Shown: positions 52,950-62,008 of the stretch, one piece after another
Layout of the letters: each line of letters opens with the position of its first letter
Numbering within the stretch: position 1 is the first letter of the stretch
Origin: Azospirillum sp. SYSU D00513
GTDB taxonomy: Bacteria > Pseudomonadota > Alphaproteobacteria > Azospirillales > Azospirillaceae
NCBI RefSeq assembly: GCF_017356015.1
Contig: NZ_JAFIQV010000034.1
Span: forward strand, 16,012-80,011
Direction: 5' to 3'
Length of the DNA stretch: 64,000 nucleotides
Made by a program: the position numbers and the translations under genes
Notes under the pieces: generated by a model
Database searches by the model: none
Seen by the model: only the letters and a program-made list of their open reading frames with translations
Told to the model about the DNA's origin: nothing

Positions 52950-53879
52950 ATGGCTACGATACCGGGTGGTCTTTTCGACAGCGCGCGCAGCGGCGGCGTC
53001 ATCACCTCGAACGAGGCTGATATTATCAGCAACGTTCTAAACCGTTTCAACATTTCCGAAACGCAGATCACGCAGATCACGGGCAACACCCAGTTGACCG
53101 GCAACACCCCGCAGTTCGTGCAGGTGTCGTCCAGCAACACGTCGGGCGTCCAGATCGGCGGCGGCCAGGGCTCGGACCTCATCGTGGGCGCGCTCGGCAA
53201 CGACACCTTCGTCGGCGGCGCCGGCAACGACACCCAGATGGGCGGCGCTGGCAGCGACAGCATCATCGGTGGCGAGGGTGACGACTTCAACATGGGCGGC
53301 GAGGGCAACGACATCGTTGATGGCGGCCTCGGCAACGACGAGATCGCCGGCAACGTCGGCAACGACCGGCTGTCCAGCAGCCTCGGCAACGACACCTTCT
53401 TCGGCGGCAAGGGCGATGATACCATCCTCGCCGGCGAGGACGACGACATCGCCTACGGCAACCTGGACAACGACGTCGTCTACGGCAACCAGGGCAATGA
53501 CCGGCTGTTCGGCAACCAGGGTAACGACACGCTCCACGGCGGCCAGGGCAACGACCTCATCCATGGCGGCCAGGGCGACGACCGCCTCCTGGGCGAGCTG
53601 GGCAACGACACGCTGCACGGCGACCTGGGCAACGACGTCTACGTCATCCAGTCGAACGGCGGCGCCGACGTCGTCCATTTCGGCACGGGCGACATGATCT
53701 CCATCGCGACCAACGTCAACGGCCTGACCCTGACCAGCGTTGGCGAGCTGTCCACGCGCATCTCGACCGTGTCGGGCAACGCGGTGATCGATCTGGGCAA
53801 CGGCAACAGCGTGACCGTCGTCGGCCTGACCGAGGCGGAGCTAAAGGCCAACCTGGCCGGCTACATCTCGCTGTTCTGA
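52950..53879 (+). CDS. RTX calcium-binding protein, likely main substrate of the adjacent type I exporter
   Basis: 309 aa from the ATG at 52950, preceded by GGGGGCAGGGGGAA as ribosome site. A 75-residue Gln/Thr/Asn-rich N-terminal part has ITQITGNTQLTGNT. About 18 consecutive RTX nonapeptides follow (GGxGNDxxx), unusually uniform and including YGNLDNDVVYGNQGNDRLFG. A short C-terminal domain of about 75 residues (VVHFGTGDMISIAT to AELKANLAGYISLF) ends in hydrophobic residues, as in S-layer-type RTX proteins. It lies just upstream of a glycosyltransferase and the type I ABC/membrane-fusion genes and has its own terminator, so it can be expressed at high level separately (inference). Confidence 0.88.
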   Translation: MATIPGGLFDSARSGGVITSNEADIISNVLNRFNISETQITQITGNTQLTGNTPQFVQVSSSNTSGVQIGGGQGSDLIVGALGNDTFVGGAGNDTQMGGAGSDSIIGGEGDDFNMGGEGNDIVDGGLGNDEIAGNVGNDRLSSSLGNDTFFGGKGDDTILAGEDDDIAYGNLDNDVVYGNQGNDRLFGNQGNDTLHGGQGNDLIHGGQGDDRLLGELGNDTLHGDLGNDVYVIQSNGGADVVHFGTGDMISIATNVNGLTLTSVGELSTRISTVSGNAVIDLGNGNSVTVVGLTEAELKANLAGYISLF

Positions 53880-53908
53880 TCCTCAGCCCCCAAGGCTGGC
53901 CTCAAGGA

Positions 53909-53943
53909 GTGGTGCTGTCCCGGGGGGCGGCACCACTTTTTTG
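53909..53943 (+). terminator. Strong intrinsic terminator after the RTX gene
   Basis: gtggtgc pairs with the complementary arm in ggcaccac, enclosing a GC-rich apical part, directly followed by TTTTTT. It starts 30 bases after the stop. Confidence 0.85.
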
Positions 53944-54083
53944 CATCATGCACCCTGGTCCTTCCTTCAGCTTCCCTTAAGGAATGGCGCCGTTCCATTG
54001 GCCGCGCCTCTCCTCGTGAGCGGCCCACGCTTCGGCATCCGGACCGACGCCGACGAATCTCCCGTCCGGGACATGGCTGCATC

Positions 54084-56393
54084 ATGATCGACTCCGGTCT
54101 TCTCTCCTCGCCGGCCCTCATGCCGGACGCTTCCCCAGCCGGCGCCGAGCGCCGGGATGTGGGCTTCCCGGACTTGGCCCTCCCAGACTTGGCGCTCGGC
54201 CGCAACGCCATCCTCGTCACGGTCCCGCTGGCGCGGCCCCTGTCCAACCGGCAGCTGACCGTCACGCGCGGCGGGCGCCCGGTCAAGGGGCCGGTCGTGG
54301 CGACCGTGGTGGAAGCCGCGGAGGGCGGGCACATGGCGCTGATCGCCCTGCCCGCGGCGGCGGATGCCACGCAGGCGCTGATGGTGACCGGCCCGGACGG
54401 AGAAATTCTTCTCGACCGTCCCGGGGAGCATTCCGGGACGGCGCAGCCGCTCGGGGCGGAGCTGCCGGCGCGGTTGGCGCCGGCGGACCGGCACCGGATG
54501 CTGCGGTCCCTGCTGGAAAGCGCCGGCCTCTTCCTGCGCCTCTACGACGACCTGGACTTCACCGCTGCCGCGCGGGCGCTTTTGGCGGCGGCCGCACCGC
54601 TCACGGCCGGCGCGCCGATCCGCTTCGGCGGGCGCTTCCTGCTCCTGCCGCTGAAGCCGGGCGCCGCCACGGTGGAAAGCGTGCTGCTCGTCGGGGCGGG
54701 TGCCATCCGGCGCAACCCCTTCCGCCCGGTAGCCTGGACCGGGAAGGGCGGCCGTTCCTGTGCGCTCCTCGTCGAACTGCCGGATCGGCTCGCCGGCGCG
54801 CGCTTCGACCTGCTAGCCTTCACGCCGGACCGCGCACAGCGTCTGGCCGTCGATCCCGCGGCGGCGCGCCCCACGGCCGACCTCGACGCGGTGCTCGCCG
54901 GGGATCCCTCGCGCACGCTCGCCGCCTACCTGTTCGGCGCCGCCGCTCCCTATCTCGCCAACGACGCCATGCTGGCCGCCCAGATCCGGCAGCGCCTGCC
55001 CGCCGCAGCGCGCGCGGAGCATCACGCCCCCATCGACGCCCGGCGGCCGCTCGGCGCGCGGCTCGAGCTGGCGGTGCAGGCGCCGGACGGCGGACTGTTC
55101 CTGCGCGGCTGGCTGTTCGACCCGCTGGGGGTGGTGGAGGGCTGGACGGCCGTCTCGGCTTTCGGGGAGCGCCGCCCGGCCGAGCCCCCCCGGCACCGCC
55201 TCCCCCGCCCCGACCTCGCCGAGGCGGCGGCCCGCCACCCGTTCGGGGCGGAGGTGCGGAACTCCGGCTTCGTCCTGCACATCCCGGGACCCCGCCCCGC
55301 CCTGCCCGGCATTCCCTGGCATCTGGAGCTGTCCCTGGCGGACGGCGGCAGCCTGGACCTCGTGCCCCCGCCCCCGCCGGAACGGCCCGACGCGGCGCGC
55401 GCGCTGGTCCTGTCCGGAATCCCGCCCCAGCACCTCACCGCCGCCATGATCGGCGAGGCCTTGGCCCCCGCCGCCCAGTCCTTCCAGCGGGCCTGCCTGG
55501 AGGGGCCGCGGGTGTGGGCGGAGCACCGCTTCGGCCCGGCGGCGGAGGATCCCGAGGTCTCGGTCGTGATCCCCCTTTACCGCACGCTCGACTATCTGCG
55601 GCACCAGTTCATCGCCTTCTTCGCCGATCCGGACCTCCGCGGGGCGGAACTGGTGCTGGTGCTCGATTCGCCCGAGCAGGAAGAGTATCTGCTGGACCTG
55701 CTGCGCGGGCTGGACCTGCTGCACGGGCTCAGCGTCCGACTCATCGTCCATGGCCGGAACCTCGGCTACGCCGCCGCGGTGAACAGCGGCGCCGGTGCCG
55801 CGCGGGGGCGCCGGCTCATGCTGCTCAATTCGGATGTTCTTCCGGCAAGGCCGGGCTGGCTGTCGGCCATGGGGCGGGCGCTGAACCGGAACCCCGGCAC
55901 CGGCGCCGTCGGGCCAAAGCTGCTGTTCGAGGACGACTCCATCCAGCACGCCGGCCTCTTCTTCTGGCGCGACCCCCGGGGCGACTGGCGCAACCGGCAC
56001 TTCCACAAGGGCTATGCCGCCGACTACGGCCCGGCCAACCGCTCGCGCGCGGTGCCCGGCGTCACCGGCGCCTGCATCCTGGTCGAGCGCCGGCTGTTCG
56101 AGGCCGTCGGCGGCATCAGCGAGGATTACGTGATCGGCGACTTCGAGGATTCCGACTTCTGCCTGAAGCTGCGGGAACGGGGCCTGCGCTGCTGGTACGA
56201 GGCCTCGGTGGAGCTGTACCATTTCGAGCGCCGCTCCATCCTGCGCCATGACGGTTACACCCGCACCGCAGCCTGCGAGGTGAACCGCTGGCTCCACGAG
56301 CAGCGCTGGGGCGCCGCGATGGCCGCCGCCATGGCGGAAGCCGCGGCCGGGCCGGTGCCGGGCGACACGACACGCGAGAGGATCCCCACATGA
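54084..56393 (+). CDS. GT2 glycosyltransferase with N-terminal beta domains
   Basis: 769 aa. The first 480 residues are not a recognised enzyme and include a GWxxD beta module at about 325-405 (FLRGWLFDPLG, then RPDLAEAAARHP and SGFVLHIPG). Residues about 490-740 are a GT2 domain (VSVVIPLYRTLDYLRHQF, HGRNLGYAAAVNSGAG, LLNSDVLPARPGW, HAGLFFWRDP, GDFEDSDFCLKLRERG). The stop overlaps the start of the type I ABC gene as ATGA, so glycosyltransferase and exporter are co-translated. This suggests the glycan step and RTX export are functionally linked (inference). Confidence 0.85.
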   Translation: MIDSGLLSSPALMPDASPAGAERRDVGFPDLALPDLALGRNAILVTVPLARPLSNRQLTVTRGGRPVKGPVVATVVEAAEGGHMALIALPAAADATQALMVTGPDGEILLDRPGEHSGTAQPLGAELPARLAPADRHRMLRSLLESAGLFLRLYDDLDFTAAARALLAAAAPLTAGAPIRFGGRFLLLPLKPGAATVESVLLVGAGAIRRNPFRPVAWTGKGGRSCALLVELPDRLAGARFDLLAFTPDRAQRLAVDPAAARPTADLDAVLAGDPSRTLAAYLFGAAAPYLANDAMLAAQIRQRLPAAARAEHHAPIDARRPLGARLELAVQAPDGGLFLRGWLFDPLGVVEGWTAVSAFGERRPAEPPRHRLPRPDLAEAAARHPFGAEVRNSGFVLHIPGPRPALPGIPWHLELSLADGGSLDLVPPPPPERPDAARALVLSGIPPQHLTAAMIGEALAPAAQSFQRACLEGPRVWAEHRFGPAAEDPEVSVVIPLYRTLDYLRHQFIAFFADPDLRGAELVLVLDSPEQEEYLLDLLRGLDLLHGLSVRLIVHGRNLGYAAAVNSGAGAARGRRLMLLNSDVLPARPGWLSAMGRALNRNPGTGAVGPKLLFEDDSIQHAGLFFWRDPRGDWRNRHFHKGYAADYGPANRSRAVPGVTGACILVERRLFEAVGGISEDYVIGDFEDSDFCLKLRERGLRCWYEASVELYHFERRSILRHDGYTRTAACEVNRWLHEQRWGAAMAAAMAEAAAGPVPGDTTRERIPT

Positions 56394-58144
56394 ACGGACC
56401 GTCCGTCCTGGCCAAGATCGGCCGCCAGTGCGTCCGGGGGCTCCTGCTGTCCTTTGCCCTGTCGGTGCCGATCAACCTGCTGATGCTGGTCTCGCCGCTT
56501 TACATGGTCCAGCTCTTCGACCGGGTTCTCGGCAGCGGCAACCTGAACACCCTGTTCTGGCTGACGGTCATCGCGCTCGGCGCCCTGGCCGTCCATGCCC
56601 TGCTGGACTACACCCGCACACGCCTGCACCAGGCGCTCGGCCACTGGCTGAACCGCCGGCTCGGCTTCGAGGCGCTGGAGGCCATCGTTCGGGGCGTGCT
56701 GCGCGGCGGCGGGGATCCCAGCCGGTCCCTCCAGGATGTGGCCGAGCTGCGGGGCTTCGTGGCCGGCCGAGCCATCCCCTCGGCGCTCGAATTCCTGATC
56801 TCCCCGCTGTTCCTGGCCGCCCTGTTCCTGATGCACCCTTTCTACGCGGCGGTCGCGGCCGGCGGCGCCTTCCTGATGCTCGTCATCGCGGTGGTCAACG
56901 AGGTGGCGACCTTCCGCCCAATCCGCCAGGCCAACGAGAGCGCCGGCCGCAGCACTTCCGCCATCGGCGCCGCCCTGCGCAACGCCGAGGTCATCGAGGG
57001 CATGGGCATGATGCCGGCGATCCTGCGCCGCTGGTGGAAGCTGAACCAGGAGACACTGCGCCACGCCGACGAGGCGGCCAGGCGCAGCGCCGCCATCTCA
57101 GCCCTGTCCGGCAAGATCCGCAACGCCCTGCAGATGGCGGTGATGGCCACGGGTGCGGCACTGGTGGTGAACCACATGGCCAGCCCCGGCACGATGTTCG
57201 GCGCTATGATCATCACGGGCTTCGCGCTCGGCCCCTTCCAGGCGCTGATCGACGGCTGGCGCCAGTGGGTCGGCGCTTATGCCAGCCTCAAGCGGCTCCA
57301 GACGGTGCTGGAGCCGGAGAGGGACGGGATGGAACGCTCGACCATGCCGCTGCCGGCGCCCGAGGGGCCGCTGGTGGTGGAGCGTCTCGTCTTCGTGCCG
57401 CCCGGCGCCTCCAAGCCGGCCCTGAAGGGCGTGAGCTTCACGGTCGAGCCGGGCGAGGTGCTGGCCGTCGTCGGCCGGTCGGCCGCCGGCAAGTCGACGC
57501 TGGCGCGGATGCTGGTCGGTCTCTGGAAGCCGACGGCCGGCTCGATCCGCCTCGACGGCCACGACGTGCATGGCTGGGACCGCGCCAGCTTCGGTTCCTA
57601 CGTCGGTTTCCTGCCGCAGAACGTCTCACTGTTCGACGGCACGGTGCGCGAGAACATCGCGCGGCTCGAGGCGTCGGACCCGCGCGACGTGGTCGAGGTC
57701 GCCAAGCTCTGCGGCGTGCACGAGATCGTCGGCCGCCTGCCGCTCGGCTACGACACGCCGATCGGCGAGGGCAGCTATCTGTTGACCGGCGGCCAGCGGC
57801 AGCGCGTCGGGCTGGCGCGCGCGCTTTACGGCCGGCCGCGCCTGCTGGTTCTGGACGAGCCCGACACCAGCCTGGACGCGGAGGGCGAACAGGCGCTCGT
57901 GCGAGCCATGCTGGCGGCCAAGGCCGACGGGGCGATCGTCGTGGTCGTCACCCACCGGCAGGCGGCGCTCGACGCCGCCGACCGGATCCTCGTGCTCAAC
58001 GACGGGCAGGTGGAGCGCATCGAGACCCGCGGCAATCAGGCGCCAGCGGCGGATGGCCCGGCCCGGCTGTCCGGCCAGGGCGCCCAGGCCGCCCTGACCC
58101 GCCCCGCCCCCGCCCTGGCGGGCGGCGACCCGAAGAGAGCGTGA
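56390..58144 (+). CDS. Type I secretion system ABC transporter (PrtD/RsaD-like)
   Basis: 584 aa. The N-terminal half is a membrane domain of the type I secretion permease/ATPase family (ALSVPINLLMLVSPLYMVQLFDRVL, with the FDRVLGSGN signature). There is no C39 peptidase or C39-like domain, as in the PrtD group. The nucleotide-binding domain has Walker A (VGRSAAGKSTL), Q-loop LPQNVSLFDGTV, signature LTGGQRQRVGLA, Walker B LLVLDEPDTSLD and switch VVTHR. It overlaps its neighbours on both sides (ATGA and GTGA). It would export RTX proteins across both membranes with the next gene and a TolC-type channel not seen in this window. Confidence 0.93.
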   Translation: MNGPSVLAKIGRQCVRGLLLSFALSVPINLLMLVSPLYMVQLFDRVLGSGNLNTLFWLTVIALGALAVHALLDYTRTRLHQALGHWLNRRLGFEALEAIVRGVLRGGGDPSRSLQDVAELRGFVAGRAIPSALEFLISPLFLAALFLMHPFYAAVAAGGAFLMLVIAVVNEVATFRPIRQANESAGRSTSAIGAALRNAEVIEGMGMMPAILRRWWKLNQETLRHADEAARRSAAISALSGKIRNALQMAVMATGAALVVNHMASPGTMFGAMIITGFALGPFQALIDGWRQWVGAYASLKRLQTVLEPERDGMERSTMPLPAPEGPLVVERLVFVPPGASKPALKGVSFTVEPGEVLAVVGRSAAGKSTLARMLVGLWKPTAGSIRLDGHDVHGWDRASFGSYVGFLPQNVSLFDGTVRENIARLEASDPRDVVEVAKLCGVHEIVGRLPLGYDTPIGEGSYLLTGGQRQRVGLARALYGRPRLLVLDEPDTSLDAEGEQALVRAMLAAKADGAIVVVVTHRQAALDAADRILVLNDGQVERIETRGNQAPAADGPARLSGQGAQAALTRPAPALAGGDPKRA

Positions 58145-59502
58145 AGACCATGGCCCAGCTGGTACCCCTGTCCCGCCGCGCCTCGACTTCGGGCATCCCC
58201 CTGGACGAGATCCGCAAGCCGCCCCGCATCCGTCACCTGGCCCTGCTCGGCACCGCCGTCACGGTGCTGTGGTTCGGGCTGTTCGGCGGCTGGGCCGCCG
58301 TGGCCAGGCTCGACAGCGCCGCCATGGCGGCGGGCGCCCTCACCTCGGAAAGCCACCGCAAGACCATCCAGCATCTCGATGGCGGCATCGTGCGCGCCAT
58401 CCATGTCCGCGACGGGGACCGCGTGTCCACCGGCCAGGTGCTGGTCGAGCTGGACGACACGCGGGCGGGGGCAGAGGTCGCCCTGGCCGACACCCAGTTC
58501 CGCTTCGCGCTCGCCCGCGGCGACCGGCTGCGGGCGGAGCTGGCCGACGCCGCTGACGTGACCTTCAACCCGGTCCTCCTCGCGGCCCAGGGGCAGCCGG
58601 AGGTCGCCGCCATGATCGAGGGGCAGCGCCGCCAGTTCCTGGCCCGCCGCACCGCCCATCACGGGCAAATCGACATACTGAACAAGCGGATCGACGAGTT
58701 CACCTCCGAGATCGCCGCCCTGACCGCGCAGGAAGCCGCCGTCGCCGCGCAGATCGGCTTCATCGCGGAAGAGCTGAAGGACGCCCGCACCCTGCTCGCC
58801 AAGGGCCTCATGACGCGCCCGCGCACCCTCGCCCTGGAGCGCGAGGCCGCCAGCCTGCAGGGCCGCCGCGGTGAGCTGCTGGCCGGCCTCTCCAAGGTCC
58901 GCCAGAGCATCAGCGCGGCCGAACTCCAGAAGATCGACCTGGACAACGCCCGCCGCAAGGAGATCACCCAGGAGATGGAGGCCGTCGGCAAGGAGCAGGC
59001 CGACGCCGCCGAACGGCTCGTTGCGGCGCGCGACGTGCTCGGCCGCACGGTCGTCCGGGCGCCGCAGGACGGCACGGTCGTCGGGCTCAGCCTCTTCACC
59101 AAGGGCGGCGTCATCCGCACCGGCGAACCGCTCCTGGACATCGTGCCGGAAAAGGACCAGCTGCTCGCCGACGTCCGCGTCAACCCGGCGGACATCGACA
59201 CCGTACGCCCCGGCCTGACGGCGCGCGTGCAGCTCGTCTCTTACAACAGCCGGGTGATCCCGACCGTCGAGGGAACGGTGCTAACCGTCTCCGCCGACGG
59301 GCTGAAGGACGAGCGCACCGGCGAGTTCTACTATCTTGCCCGGGTCAAGCTGTCCCCGGCGGACATCGCGGCCCTGCCGGACGTCGAGCTGCAGCCCGGC
59401 ATGCCGGTGCACGCCATGATCCGCATCGGCGAGCGCACCGCGCTCGACTACCTGCTCACCCCGCTCACCCAGAGCCTCGCCTCGGCCATGCGGGAGCAGT
59501 GA
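58141..59502 (+). CDS. Type I secretion membrane-fusion protein (HlyD/PrtE-like)
   Basis: 453 aa from the GTG at 58141 that overlaps the ABC stop; the ATG at 58150 is an alternative. One N-terminal transmembrane helix (LALLGTAVTVLWFGLFGGWA) is followed by the lipoyl half-motif HLDGGIVRAIHVRDGDRVSTGQ. A long coiled-coil hairpin follows (about 150-285), then the second lipoyl half (VRAPQDGTVVGLSLFTKGGV) and a beta-barrel with VRVNPADIDTVRPGLTARVQ. This is the periplasmic adaptor linking the ABC protein to an outer-membrane channel. Confidence 0.92.
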   Translation: MKTMAQLVPLSRRASTSGIPLDEIRKPPRIRHLALLGTAVTVLWFGLFGGWAAVARLDSAAMAAGALTSESHRKTIQHLDGGIVRAIHVRDGDRVSTGQVLVELDDTRAGAEVALADTQFRFALARGDRLRAELADAADVTFNPVLLAAQGQPEVAAMIEGQRRQFLARRTAHHGQIDILNKRIDEFTSEIAALTAQEAAVAAQIGFIAEELKDARTLLAKGLMTRPRTLALEREAASLQGRRGELLAGLSKVRQSISAAELQKIDLDNARRKEITQEMEAVGKEQADAAERLVAARDVLGRTVVRAPQDGTVVGLSLFTKGGVIRTGEPLLDIVPEKDQLLADVRVNPADIDTVRPGLTARVQLVSYNSRVIPTVEGTVLTVSADGLKDERTGEFYYLARVKLSPADIAALPDVELQPGMPVHAMIRIGERTALDYLLTPLTQSLASAMREQ

Positions 59503-59506
59503 CGCC

Positions 59507-60271
59507 ATGCCGGATGGACGCAACGAACGGATTGCCGAGGCTCCGCTGAAGGACAAGGTCGTGTCTTTGGACAACCCCACCCCCTCCGCCCTGCAATCCC
59601 CCGAGGATCTCGGGAAGGATTTCTCCGGCACGATCGACCTCATCACGCCGGAAGGCGTGTACGGGTGGGCTTGGCTGCGCAGCGCGCCGCAGGAGCGCCA
59701 GGCGATCGACATCCTGTACGGCAAGGAGCTGCTCGGCACGGTCGTCGCCGGGAACAGGCGCGACGACCTGGTCGCCTCCTCGGTCGGCGACGGCCATTAC
59801 GGCTTCGAGTTCAAGATGCCCGAATCCAGGCGCATCGAAAGGCCCGAGCTGATCTCGGCGGCCCTGCACGGGACCGCCATCCCCCTGCGGAACAACGACC
59901 AGGCCGCCGTCCGCGGCATGCTCAATGCCATCGGGGAGAACGCCTCCTCCATCATCCAGCATCTGCAGGGCTTCAAGTCCAGGATCGGCCGGATCGAGAA
60001 CGAGATGGCGGCCCTGCGGCAGGGCGGGCTCGACCGGGAGGACCTCAAGGAAGCCCTGGGCTACGCGGCCCTGATCAAGGAAAACATCGATTTCCTCGAG
60101 CTGTCCGTGATCCGCCACGACGAGACGCTGGCCACGCTCACGAAGAAGGTGGCCGATCTTTCCTCAGCGAACGAGCGCAGCCGCAAGCCGCTTCTCGTCC
60201 TGGTCGTCTTCGGGGCGGCCGCCCTGGGCGGGGTCCTCGGGGCCGTGGCCGTGAAGATTCTGGGGATCTAG
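59507..60271 (+). CDS. Tail-anchored protein with GWxxx beta domain and coiled coil
   Basis: 254 aa. Residues about 40-110 are a beta domain (GTIDLITPEGVYGWAWLRSA, then RRDDLVASSVGDGHYGFEF) related to modules in the 48282 and 54084 proteins. Residues about 130-220 are a coiled coil. A single C-terminal transmembrane helix (LLVLVVFGAAALGGVLGAVAV) anchors it with the bulk in the cytoplasm. It starts 4 bases after the membrane-fusion gene, so belongs to the secretion operon. It could tether glycosyltransferases to the exporter (inference); no homologous function is known to me. Confidence 0.7.
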   Translation: MPDGRNERIAEAPLKDKVVSLDNPTPSALQSPEDLGKDFSGTIDLITPEGVYGWAWLRSAPQERQAIDILYGKELLGTVVAGNRRDDLVASSVGDGHYGFEFKMPESRRIERPELISAALHGTAIPLRNNDQAAVRGMLNAIGENASSIIQHLQGFKSRIGRIENEMAALRQGGLDREDLKEALGYAALIKENIDFLELSVIRHDETLATLTKKVADLSSANERSRKPLLVLVVFGAAALGGVLGAVAVKILGI

Positions 60272-60276
60272 GTCCG

Positions 60277-61119
60277 ATGCCGGATTCCCAAAGGAAGGGC
60301 CGGGTCTGCGCCTTCACGATCTCCAGGAACGAGCGGCACTATCTGCCGAAATGGGAAAGCCATTACGGCGGCCGGCTCGGCTTCGAGAACATCTTCGTCC
60401 TGGACCACCGCAGCGACGACGGCAGCACCGTCAACCTTCGCTGCCGGAGCATCTCCCTGCAGAGAGAGGAATATTGCGAGGTCTGGAAGTCGCAGGTGGT
60501 CAGCGAGTTCCAGAGCCGCCTGCTCCAGGACTATGAGGTGGTCGTCTATTCCGACGTGGACGAGCTGCTGTTTCCGGCTCCGGGCGGCGGTGGGGACCTG
60601 AAGGCCCTGCTCCTGTCGGTGGAAGAGGAGGTCGTCGCCGTGACCGGCTACGACCTCCTGCATTACCGGGAGCGGGAGCCCGCCCTGGACCTTTCCCGGC
60701 CAGTCACCTCGCAGCGCTCCTTCTGGAGACGGAACTGGTACCTCGACAAGCCGCTTATCACGCGCAGCCCGGTCCAGTGGTCGGTCGGCTCCCACCATCT
60801 CGAAGGCCGGCCGGAGGCGCCGCCGCGCCGGGACGACATCCTGATGCTTCACCTGCATTGGGCCGATCATGAGATCGCCTTCGAGAAGCTGCGCTTTCTG
60901 CGCTCGATCCTCTGGAGCGAGCAGTCGGTCGAACGCGGCCTGGCGTCCCACAACCGGTTCTCCGACGAGCAGCTCGAACGGGTCTATGCGGAGGACATCG
61001 ACAACGCGGTCGGAAGGCTCCTGTCGGGCAGGCCGGCGGAACCGCCGCCCGAGCTGAGCCAGGCCAGCCCCATCGGGCCCGTCGAACACATTCCGGCCGC
61101 CGTCAGGGGCTCCGTCTAG
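60277..61119 (+). CDS. GT2/GT92-like glycosyltransferase
   Basis: 280 aa. It opens VCAFTISRNERHYLPKWESH and continues with ENIFVLDHRSDDGSTVN. The DxD motif is in VVVYSDVDELLFP, and a C-terminal MLHLHWADHEIAFEKL carries the conserved His. This order (RNE, SDDG, DVDE, HLH) is that of the GT2_4/GT92-like group that adds single sugars. It is the last rightward gene of the secretion operon, five bases after the tail-anchored protein, ending 24 bases before a convergent methyltransferase. Confidence 0.78.
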   Translation: MPDSQRKGRVCAFTISRNERHYLPKWESHYGGRLGFENIFVLDHRSDDGSTVNLRCRSISLQREEYCEVWKSQVVSEFQSRLLQDYEVVVYSDVDELLFPAPGGGGDLKALLLSVEEEVVAVTGYDLLHYREREPALDLSRPVTSQRSFWRRNWYLDKPLITRSPVQWSVGSHHLEGRPEAPPRRDDILMLHLHWADHEIAFEKLRFLRSILWSEQSVERGLASHNRFSDEQLERVYAEDIDNAVGRLLSGRPAEPPPELSQASPIGPVEHIPAAVRGSV

Positions 61120-61142
61120 GACGGGGCGCCTCGCCAGCGGCA

Positions 61143-61970
61143 TCAGCCTTGGACGTCCGCCCCGCGCCGGGCGATGACCACGTCCTGGAAGTCGAACCCT
61201 CCCTCCGCGCGCCCGCTCCAGAAGCCCTTCCGGATCTCCGCGGTGAAGCCGAGGGCGGCAAGCCGCTCCCGTACCCAGCCAGGACTGTAAGCGACCGCGT
61301 CCTCGGGGATGGCGGGGTTGCTGATGCGGACCCCCTCATGCTCGGCCGGAAAGCGGATCAAGCTGCGGCCCTCGGCGCACAGCCGCTCGGCCTCCTCGTC
61401 CAGCAGGAAGAAGGTGGCGTAAATCAGGCCGCCGGGACGGCAGAGTGCCGCCATCTGAGCCAAGTAATTCTCCGTCGCTGCCGGCAGCATGTGCGTAAAG
61501 AGCGAGGTGGCCACGATCCGATCGAAGCCCTCTGCCCCGTCCAGGAGCCGGATTCGCTCGGCCGGGACGGCCCCGCTGGGGTTGGCGTAGGAGTTGGCCG
61601 CATCGATGTGGTGGAAGGCGAAGTTGGAATGGGCAGCGCCGATGTGCGCCCGGCACCAGTCGATGGCCTTGGCGGCGACATCGACGCCCGCGTAGCGCCC
61701 CTCGGCCGCCAGGAAGCGCGACAGCGGCAGGGCGAGGCGCCCCCAGCCGCAGCCGACGTCGAGGACAGCATGGTCCGGCCGCAGGCCCGCGGCGGAACGC
61801 AGGTTGTCCAGGATGATCACCCCAACCTGCAGGAAATCAAGGCGCTCGAAAGAGCCGACGCGCCGCAACTCCTCCGGACCCGGCACCGGGACCGAGGGAT
61901 CCTCGATGAAGGACCGGTACTCGCTACGGGTCACGATGTCCTGATGGTCTGGATTGCTCACGGCAGTCAC
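61143..61970 (-). CDS. SAM-dependent methyltransferase
   Basis: 275 aa class I methyltransferase: SAM site HAVLDVGCGWGRLALPL, acidic residue in YAGVDVAAKAIDWC, FDRIVATSLFTHMLP (motif II) and CRPGGLIYATFF (motif III). The N-terminal EYRSFIEDPSVPVPGPEELR is not otherwise recognised. It probably methylates a sugar of the glycan made by neighbouring glycosyltransferases; the substrate cannot be read from sequence. It is downstream of the GT4 gene at 62009 on the same strand (38-base gap). Confidence 0.85.
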   Translation of the reverse strand: MTAVSNPDHQDIVTRSEYRSFIEDPSVPVPGPEELRRVGSFERLDFLQVGVIILDNLRSAAGLRPDHAVLDVGCGWGRLALPLSRFLAAEGRYAGVDVAAKAIDWCRAHIGAAHSNFAFHHIDAANSYANPSGAVPAERIRLLDGAEGFDRIVATSLFTHMLPAATENYLAQMAALCRPGGLIYATFFLLDEEAERLCAEGRSLIRFPAEHEGVRISNPAIPEDAVAYSPGWVRERLAALGFTAEIRKGFWSGRAEGGFDFQDVVIARRGADVQG

Positions 61971-62008
61971 GGGCCTTGCGTCGGGGGAGGCGGGGAAGGA
62001 GGGTGGGC

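Noticed and set aside
56428..59502. A 1024-codon plus-strand frame apparently fused to the membrane-fusion protein
   Set aside because: The first part is an Arg/Gly/Ala-rich shadow of the ABC transporter gene; only the part from 58141 is the real membrane-fusion gene.
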